Source: Duganella sp. BJB476
GTDB lineage: Bacteria; Pseudomonadota; Gammaproteobacteria; Burkholderiales; Burkholderiaceae_D
Length of the DNA: 64,000 bases
Assembly: GCF_003416895.1 (NCBI RefSeq)
Contig: NZ_QVIO01000001.1
Coordinates: 2,046,001 to 2,110,000, forward strand
Direction: 5' to 3'
Below, one piece after another: positions 59,901 through 64,000 of the stretch. The notes under the pieces are model-generated. The model was not told the origin of the DNA and did not search any database. It saw only the letters and a list, made by a program, of their open reading frames with translations. How positions within the stretch are numbered: position 1 is the stretch's first letter; every line of letters begins with the position of its first letter. Position numbers and translations under genes: made by a program.

Positions 59901-60620
59901 CGCCAGCGGCAGCGCGATGCTGCGCTGATAAAACAGCCGGATGAACAGCGCCAGCAACAGCAACATCACCGCCAGCCCGGCCAGCACCTGATAGACGATG
60001 GACTGGCCGCTGGCCAGTTGCCGGCTCGAATCGACTTCCAGCACGCCGCGCACATCGCCCAGCTTCCAGTTGGTGCGCGGGCTGCCGGGCAAGCTGTTGT
60101 GGCAATTGACGCAGGTCTGGGCCACCATCCGGTCCGCCATCGCCACCCGCACCACGGTCTTGCCGCCGACGGTCTCGACCCGGGTGTAGGTCTTTTCGGG
60201 ATTGCCCTGCAAAAAGGTCCAGGCATCGTCGCCGAACTGGTCGATGACACGGTCGCGCCGGTTGGGGAAGGGATACGGGCTGTACAGGCGCAGTGCGGTG
60301 CCCGACTCCTTGAGCAGCGCGCTCATGTCCAGAATCATGGTGGCCGGCAGGGGCACGGTGTCGGGGCGCCCCAGATGGTCGAACGAGACCCGCAGCTGGC
60401 TGTTCGCCATCACCTTGGAGACCACGTTGTCGGTGTAATACTTGCGCAGCAACTGGAACTGCCGCACCGTCTCCTGGCCGGCCACGATGGCTTCCTGTTC
60501 CGCGTTGCGCTGGATGACCAGCGGCAGCAGGATCGCCGCGACCAGTGCGCTGAGCATCAACAGCGCGCCGATGGGCACGAACAGTTTCCAAAACATGGAG
60601 CGCGACATCAAGGATCTCAC
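56907..60620 (-). CDS. Hybrid histidine kinase with c-heme-type Tll0287/DUF3365 sensor and three REC domains
   Basis: A 1237-residue membrane kinase. The first membrane helix (about residues 9-35) is followed by a periplasmic Tll0287/DUF3365-like domain with a CVNCH motif (Cys170, Cys173, His174) that fits covalent c-type heme. A second helix lies near 215-235, then HAMP-like and GAF regions and a coiled coil. HisKA has His569 in SHELRTP, followed by the ATPase domain. Three receiver domains follow, with Asp899, Asp1021 and Asp1168. The start is GTG 60620: GGAGG is 8 bases upstream, and it overlaps the stop of a small upstream ORF. It heads the CheR-CheB operon. Redox or gas sensing is inferred. 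Confidence 0.9.
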   Translation of the reverse strand: MRSLMSRSMFWKLFVPIGALLMLSALVAAILLPLVIQRNAEQEAIVAGQETVRQFQLLRKYYTDNVVSKVMANSQLRVSFDHLGRPDTVPLPATMILDMSALLKESGTALRLYSPYPFPNRRDRVIDQFGDDAWTFLQGNPEKTYTRVETVGGKTVVRVAMADRMVAQTCVNCHNSLPGSPRTNWKLGDVRGVLEVDSSRQLASGQSIVYQVLAGLAVMLLLLALFIRLFYQRSIALPLAAALDAASALNAGSAEKVEAVEAIAGGNLEQEIALARLPDIDPRAISNDEVGQLLKSVFSIGEAQLALDHAMRKMSLSLRASRDAEQARDWLKSGQNELNALMRGEQETALLAEQVLCYLATRTGAGVGAFFLHDEQSQQFYLAAGYALPGGVDMGARIASGDGLLGQALRERRILLVDNVPAGYLPVGSALGQADPGHLMLVPLLHGDNLVGAIELAAFRAFRTAELDLLESVREALAVGFEVNQSRQRTKGLLVETEQQAEELRVQQEELQQTNEELAERADLLEAQREQLRLKHAELEQASRDMWRKAEELQKVSAYKSEFMANMSHELRTPLNSMLILSGLLKENKSQTLSPKQVEYASTINGAGQDLLNLINDILDLSKVEAGQVEFSYELVQPAQLCAEMQELFHLQAEQKGLRFHADVAPDVPPQVPLDVQRTGQILKNLIANAIKFTTSGAVDLRVSLADAAANPLGQQALCWAVVDTGIGVPASKQELIFEAFKQADGGISRQYGGTGLGLSISLQLASKMGGSLSLHSVEGQGSTFTLCLPLEAPAAASAEAAVSVPAAVPPPSSAPSPSVSPLSAPAAAAPLPPQALADDRATLEPEARCILIVEDDRNFAGILMDFVRQRGYAALVAVDGAGGIALARHYLPSAILLDVMLPSIDGWGVMRSLKDSAETRHIPVHFITCLEERQRAMEMGAIGLVTKPASAAQMDEVLGAVESALDHSLKQLLIVEDNPAEAAGLKALLGEREVVLTVAASGREAMALLAAGRYDCMVLDLGLADMSGFELLEHIQGMEQARRIPVIIHSGRDLTREQERQLQRYAERIIIKGAKSPERLLNEVTLFLHMVESKMEPSRQRMIRAAIDKEAMLDGKTVLIVDDDMRNIFSLTSLLAEKGMLVLEAENGIEALRRLDEHPAISVVLMDIMMPEMDGYQAMRRIRADRRFSALPIIAMTAKVMLGDEQKCLEAGASDYLAKPIDTDKLMSLLRVWTSR

Positions 60621-60733
60621 GTCGCTATCCTCCCGCCCGGCAGCAGACAAGGCAGCGCCACCATGGCCGCCGCCCATAGCGCCAGCAGGAAGAATTTTTG
60701 CCTCAGCAAGAGCCGATTCAGCAAGCCACTCAT
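60617..60733 (-). CDS. 38-codon small membrane ORF coupled to the hybrid kinase
   Basis: A short frame of 38 codons from ATG 60733 that ends with a TGA overlapping the kinase GTG start (GTGA). The product begins [20 protein letters not shown] and is one hydrophobic helix with a basic N-terminus. It resembles the first membrane segment of many betaproteobacterial chemoreceptors and kinases (NRLLxRQKFxLL), so it may be the remnant of such a protein, or a leader that couples translation to the kinase. A G-rich stretch precedes the ATG. It is too short to prove by homology. Confidence 0.5.
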   Translation of the reverse strand: MSGLLNRLLLRQKFFLLALWAAAMVALPCLLPGGRIAT

Positions 60734-60764
60734 GTCCCCGCCCCGTCACGGTTATGTCCGATTA

Positions 60765-60794
60765 ATTATAGGGGTATTGACATAGGCCAACGAA
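60765..60794 (-). promoter_or_regulatory. Promoter of the kinase-CheR-CheB operon
   Basis: On the minus strand a consensus TATAAT (60770-60765) lies 32 bases before the small ORF. TTCGTT (60794-60789) stands 18 bases upstream as a weak -35. It fits transcription of the small ORF, the hybrid kinase, cheR, cheB and the interrupted kinase. Confidence 0.45.
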
Positions 60795-60824
60795 TAAATT
60801 TACGGCAAGTGTGACGGGACGTTG

Positions 60825-61808
60825 CTAATTCCTGCCGGCCGCCTCGACGTAGACCTCGTCGTCGCAGCCGATCTCGCGCGGGGCTGCTGCGGCGGCGTTG
60901 CCGACCAGTTGCGACAGCTCGCCGCCGGTGCTGAAGTCCAGCGGCAGCGCCACCCGGATCTCCTGCAGGTATTTGTGCTGGGTGCACACCAGCGTGATGC
61001 TGGCCGCCACCTGGGCGCCGTAGCGCGCCTTGACGCGGTCGAAGAACTCGCCGACGCGGAAGCTCTTGCCCGCATTGTCCAGGACGATCTTGCCCACCTC
61101 CGAATCATTCACCACCTTCACCGCCGACACCGCCTTGATGAAATACTCGTCCGGCGGCAGCGCCTGGCACTTGCCGTGCTTGTTCCATTCATAGGCGCCG
61201 AAGGTGCGCTCGAAGTAGAAATTGGGCATCCACGGCGCGACTTTATCGATGGTTTCCTTGGTCAGCGCGAACGGCGCGCCGTCGCAGCTGCCGTAGCGGG
61301 TGCCGCATTCCTTCTTGTTCGGCCACAGGCCGTGCAGGCTCAGGGTTTTCGCTTGCAACGCGCCGCTGTTCATGGCGTCGCACTCGGGCTTCTTGCCGTT
61401 GTAGGGCACATGTTCGCAGAAACCGGGCTGCCAGGTGATCGCCAGCACATAGCTGTCCTGCTTGTTGGCGATGCTGCACGACTCGCCGCCGCCCTGCTCG
61501 CCGGACGGCGACTTGACCGCCTGCTCGGCCAGCGCCGGCGTGCCGCAGCTGCGCTGCACCCAGCGCAGCGACGGCTCGGCGCCGGGCACTTCCACCCGCA
61601 GCCAGTCGTATTCGACCTTGTTAATCTCGCGCACTGTGTAGGCGCTGCCGGCGGCCACCTTGACCTCGCCCGGGTTGGTGCGCTTGGCGAAGGAGGCAAA
61701 CGCCTCGCAGGACTGGGTCGCGGTGAATTTGCCGCTGGCCGATTCGCTGGCGCCGGCGTCGAGCGCGGCTACTGCCAGCAGCAACAACGCTGCGAGGTGA
61801 CGATGCAT
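60825..61808 (-). CDS. Secreted ribonuclease T2 family protein
   Basis: A 327-residue protein with a signal peptide (HLAALLLLAVAALDAGA). A 90-residue N-terminal domain with an SH3-like look (AAGSAYTVREINKVEYDWLRV) is followed by the RNase T2 domain. Both catalytic segments are intact: His159 in SLHGLWPN, and Glu207 and His211 in YEWNKHGKC. Many Cys suggest disulfides. T2 RNases cut RNA to cyclic nucleotides in the periplasm or outside the cell. The N-terminal extension is longer than in Escherichia coli Rna. It is monocistronic and separate from the two-component pair upstream. Confidence 0.9.
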   Translation of the reverse strand: MHRHLAALLLLAVAALDAGASESASGKFTATQSCEAFASFAKRTNPGEVKVAAGSAYTVREINKVEYDWLRVEVPGAEPSLRWVQRSCGTPALAEQAVKSPSGEQGGGESCSIANKQDSYVLAITWQPGFCEHVPYNGKKPECDAMNSGALQAKTLSLHGLWPNKKECGTRYGSCDGAPFALTKETIDKVAPWMPNFYFERTFGAYEWNKHGKCQALPPDEYFIKAVSAVKVVNDSEVGKIVLDNAGKSFRVGEFFDRVKARYGAQVAASITLVCTQHKYLQEIRVALPLDFSTGGELSQLVGNAAAAAPREIGCDDEVYVEAAGRN

Positions 61809-61844
61809 GGGAACTCCGAAGGTGGGGAAAGTCGCGCTATTCTA

Positions 61845-62456
61845 TTACAGCCAGCCGGCGTCGCGGGCCAGGCGGAACGCTTCGACCCGGTTGCCGGCGT
61901 CGAGCTTGCTGATCGCCTCCGACAGGTAGTTGCGCACCGTGCCTTCCGACAGATGGATCTGGCGCGCGATGTCGCCGCTGCTGCGGCCCTCGCCCGCCAG
62001 CCGCAGCACCTGCCGTTCGCGCTCGTTGAGCGGGTCTTCCTTGCCGCTCCAGCTCTCCAGCGCCAGCTCCGGCGCGATGGCGCGGCCGCCCGCATGCACG
62101 GTGCGGATCGCCGCCGCCAGCGTCTCGGCCGGCGCATCCTTGAGCAGGTAGCCGCGCACGCCGGCGCCCAGCGCGCGGCGCAGATAGCCGCTGCGCGCGA
62201 AGGTGGTGACGATCATCACCCGCGTCGGCAGGCTGTGGCCGGCCAGCGCGGCGGCCAGTTCCAGCCCGGTCATCAATGGCATCTCGATATCGGTCAGCAC
62301 GATGTCCGGCCGCAGCGCCAGGCACAGCGCCAGCGCCTCCTGCCCGTTGGCGGCCTTGCCCACCACATCCAGGTCGCCCTCCAACTTCAACAGCGCCGCC
62401 AGCGCGCCCAGCACCAGCGCCTGGTCTTCGGCGATCACCACTTTTATCATCGTCAT
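61845..62456 (-). CDS. NarL/FixJ family response regulator
   Basis: A 203-residue regulator with a receiver domain (Asp56 in IVLTDIEMP, Lys near 106 in GYLLKDAP) and a C-terminal LuxR-type helix-turn-helix (LNERERQVLRLAGEGRSSGD, then HLSEGTVRNYLSEAISKL). It belongs to the DesR-like group. The ATG overlaps the stop of the sensor kinase (ATGA), so the two are a cognate pair. It binds DNA when phosphorylated; target genes cannot be named from this window. Confidence 0.94.
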   Translation of the reverse strand: MTMIKVVIAEDQALVLGALAALLKLEGDLDVVGKAANGQEALALCLALRPDIVLTDIEMPLMTGLELAAALAGHSLPTRVMIVTTFARSGYLRRALGAGVRGYLLKDAPAETLAAAIRTVHAGGRAIAPELALESWSGKEDPLNERERQVLRLAGEGRSSGDIARQIHLSEGTVRNYLSEAISKLDAGNRVEAFRLARDAGWL

Positions 62457-63571
62457 GCGGCCGCTCCCATCGGCAAACTCAATTCCAGCGCCAGGCCGCG
62501 ATCGGCGCGCAGCGCCAGCCGTCCGCCCAGCGCCGCCACGCGCTCCTTCATGCCGCTCAGGCCCGAGCCATGCACGATCGCGCCGCCTTCCAGCGCGCGG
62601 CCGTTGTCGCGCACCCGCAGCACCACCATGCCCGATTCCAGCGCCATCCGCACCTCGCAGTGGGAGGCGCCGGCGTGGCGCAGGATGTTGGTCACCGCCT
62701 CGCGCAGCGCCAGCGACAGCACATTCTCCAGCGCGGCCGGCAACACGCACGGCTGCACCTGCTCGCTGAAGCCGACATTGGCCGCCGCCAGGCTGGCGCG
62801 CGCCGTCGCCAGTTCATGCGCGAAGCCGGTCTGGCGGATGCCCGTCACCGCCGACCGCACCTCGCTCAAGGCCTGGCGCGCGGTCTGCTCGATATCGCGG
62901 ATCTCGCTGCGGCAGGCTTGCGGGTCGCGCTCCAGCAGCTTGCCCGCCAGCTCGGCCTTCAGGGTGATCATCGACAGCGTATGGCCCAGCAGGTCGTGCA
63001 GGTCGCGCGAGATGCGTTCGCGCTCGGCGATGCGGGCCATGTGCGCCACCTCCTCCTGCTTGCGCAGCAGCTGGTCGCGCGAGCGCCGCGTGTTCTCCTC
63101 CATGATGCTGGCAAATCCGACCGGAGCGCCGATCACCAGCACCGGCACCAGGAAATTGATCTTCAAGCTGACGTAAGGCGTCATCAGGCAAGCGCACAGC
63201 AGCACCAGTGCTATGCCCAGGTAGGCGTGGCTGCGGCGCTCGAAGCGCGAGCACATGGCGCTGGCGAAGATGAAGAACGTGCTGGCGCCGGCGTTGTGCG
63301 GCGCCCACAGCACGCCCAGCAGCACCACGAACAGCAGCAGCGGCACCACCTGCAGATTGCTGCGCCAGAAGCTGGCGAAATACACGGGGAAGAACGCCAG
63401 CACCGTCAGCACCAGCCACACCAGCTCCGCCGGGCTGGGACCGACGTAGGCATACTTCCACACGATGAACAGCAGCGACCATGCCCACATATACGGTCCC
63501 TTGCCCATGGCCGGCGGCACCCAGGGCCGGCCCAGCGTGTTCTTCAAACTGTGTAGTATCCCCACGTCCAT
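62453..63571 (-). CDS. DesK/NarX-type sensor histidine kinase
   Basis: A 372-residue kinase with five or so membrane segments in the first 150 residues and no large extracytoplasmic domain. A HisKA_3 dimerisation domain follows (His in ERERISRDLHDLLGHTLS), and a C-terminal HATPase lies around LREAVTNILRHA and RVRDNGRA. The topology matches DesK-like kinases that sense membrane fluidity or envelope state. It is translationally coupled to the downstream NarL-type regulator. The start ATG at 63571 lies 10 bases beyond the preceding CIA30-like gene stop, so that gene may be cotranscribed. Confidence 0.92.
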   Translation of the reverse strand: MDVGILHSLKNTLGRPWVPPAMGKGPYMWAWSLLFIVWKYAYVGPSPAELVWLVLTVLAFFPVYFASFWRSNLQVVPLLLFVVLLGVLWAPHNAGASTFFIFASAMCSRFERRSHAYLGIALVLLCACLMTPYVSLKINFLVPVLVIGAPVGFASIMEENTRRSRDQLLRKQEEVAHMARIAERERISRDLHDLLGHTLSMITLKAELAGKLLERDPQACRSEIRDIEQTARQALSEVRSAVTGIRQTGFAHELATARASLAAANVGFSEQVQPCVLPAALENVLSLALREAVTNILRHAGASHCEVRMALESGMVVLRVRDNGRALEGGAIVHGSGLSGMKERVAALGGRLALRADRGLALELSLPMGAAA

Positions 63572-63581
63572 CCTTCGCTTA

Positions 63582-64000
63582 TTACTCGTTCACCAGCCGC
63601 ACATCGGCGATCTGGAACTGGTACTCGCCCAACTTCGGCCCAGCGTTGAACGCTATCATGGTCACGGCGCCAAAGTCTATGCCCTTGAAGCCATCGAACG
63701 GCAGCGCCACCTCTTTCCACTCACCCGAGGTCTCGAAGGCCTGGTTGACCGGGATCTGCACGCCGCTCGACAGGATGCCGACGTTGTAACGCTGGCCATC
63801 GCCCTTGACGCGGAAGCGCAGCACCTTGGCGCCGCGCAGGTCGGCCGGCTGCATCATCTGCGCGCCGGGCATGAAGGCCAGTCCGGCCCACGGATAGGCA
63901 AAGCCGGGTTGCACTTTCGCGTTCACCGCCAGCGGACGCAGGCCGTCCGCGCCGGCGTCCTGCACCTTCAGTTCGACGCTGGATTTGCCGCCGACGAATT
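63582..64000 (-). CDS. CIA30-family domain protein (5' end outside window)
   Basis: The frame is open to the window edge. The visible C-terminal 138 residues include GFAYPWAGLAFMPGAQMMQP, LRFRVKGDGQRYNVGIL and a final GEYQFQIADVRLVN, the beta-sandwich (galactose-binding-like) pattern of the CIA30/NDUFAF1 family. Such domains are often attached to secreted amidohydrolases or occur alone. The upstream part, including any signal peptide, lies beyond 64000. It is 10 bases from the sensor kinase start and on the same strand, so it may be the first known gene of that operon. Confidence 0.75.
   Translation of the reverse strand, partial: FVGGKSSVELKVQDAGADGLRPLAVNAKVQPGFAYPWAGLAFMPGAQMMQPADLRGAKVLRFRVKGDGQRYNVGILSSGVQIPVNQAFETSGEWKEVALPFDGFKGIDFGAVTMIAFNAGPKLGEYQFQIADVRLVNE

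Overview
The window is GC-rich, densely packed bacterial chromosome. I see no tRNA, rRNA, insertion sequence, integrase or CRISPR array. Gene content points to a betaproteobacterium of the Oxalobacteraceae type (Massilia, Duganella or Janthinobacterium relatives). The pointers are an MSHA-type pilus cluster, a PEP-CTERM protein, secreted beta-glucanases with CBM modules, and several large hybrid histidine kinases. This placement is inferred from gene families, not from a marker gene.

Layout. 1-11068 (+): an MSHA-like type IV pilus / type II secretion operon (TPR protein, ATPase, platform protein, GspL/MshI-, PilO/MshJ- and MshK-like proteins, three pilin-like proteins). It continues without a real gap into an ABC-2 type permease, a TPR-like protein, a small membrane protein and a class D beta-lactamase-like protein. 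11072-12649: divergent LysE exporter and LysR regulator. 12717-22223: a phosphotransferase, a 1541-residue hybrid kinase coupled to a REC-GGDEF diguanylate cyclase, and a convergent acyl-CoA dehydrogenase / dehydrogenase / MaoC operon. 22350-24510: a 25-bp inverted repeat and a GH16 beta-glucanase with a LacI-type operator. 24571-30902: a lipid-metabolism island matching Escherichia coli ynbABCD plus a patatin-like protein and an SDR. 30955-35611: an NHL-propeller/M23 fusion, a candidate CU-rich small RNA with its own promoter and terminator, and the Prc/Tsp protease. 35849-39404: a Cache-type chemoreceptor and a copper-delivery operon (DUF2946, SCO, PCuAC). 39421-43528: a HELAH membrane protein, an MFS carrier and a GH5 glucanase with two CBM6-like modules and LacI-type operators. 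43647-49108: an M6-like protease, an alpha/beta hydrolase, thymidine kinase, then cystathionine beta-synthase and a gamma-synthase/lyase. 49149-53750: a membrane-anchored HNH-like protein, a penicillin-acylase family enzyme, a ParB-like protein and a PEP-CTERM protein. 53885-64000: a small unknown protein, a REC-kinase gene broken by an in-frame TAG, CheB, CheR, a c-heme-type hybrid kinase preceded by an unlisted 38-codon ORF, RNase T2, a NarL/DesK two-component pair and a truncated CIA30-like gene.

How the genes may work together. The pilus cluster, chemoreceptor, CheB/CheR/hybrid kinase block and diguanylate cyclase all serve surface sensing and motility. The two glucanases share an operator motif and probably form part of a beta-1,3-glucan regulon whose regulator lies outside the window. 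The ynb-like island encodes CDP-diacylglycerol synthase-like, CDP-alcohol transferase-like, PAP2/dual-specificity phosphatase, hydrolase-methyltransferase, patatin and SDR proteins. Together these look like a pathway for making and modifying an unusual phospholipid. It and the candidate sRNA are the parts most likely to be new biology.
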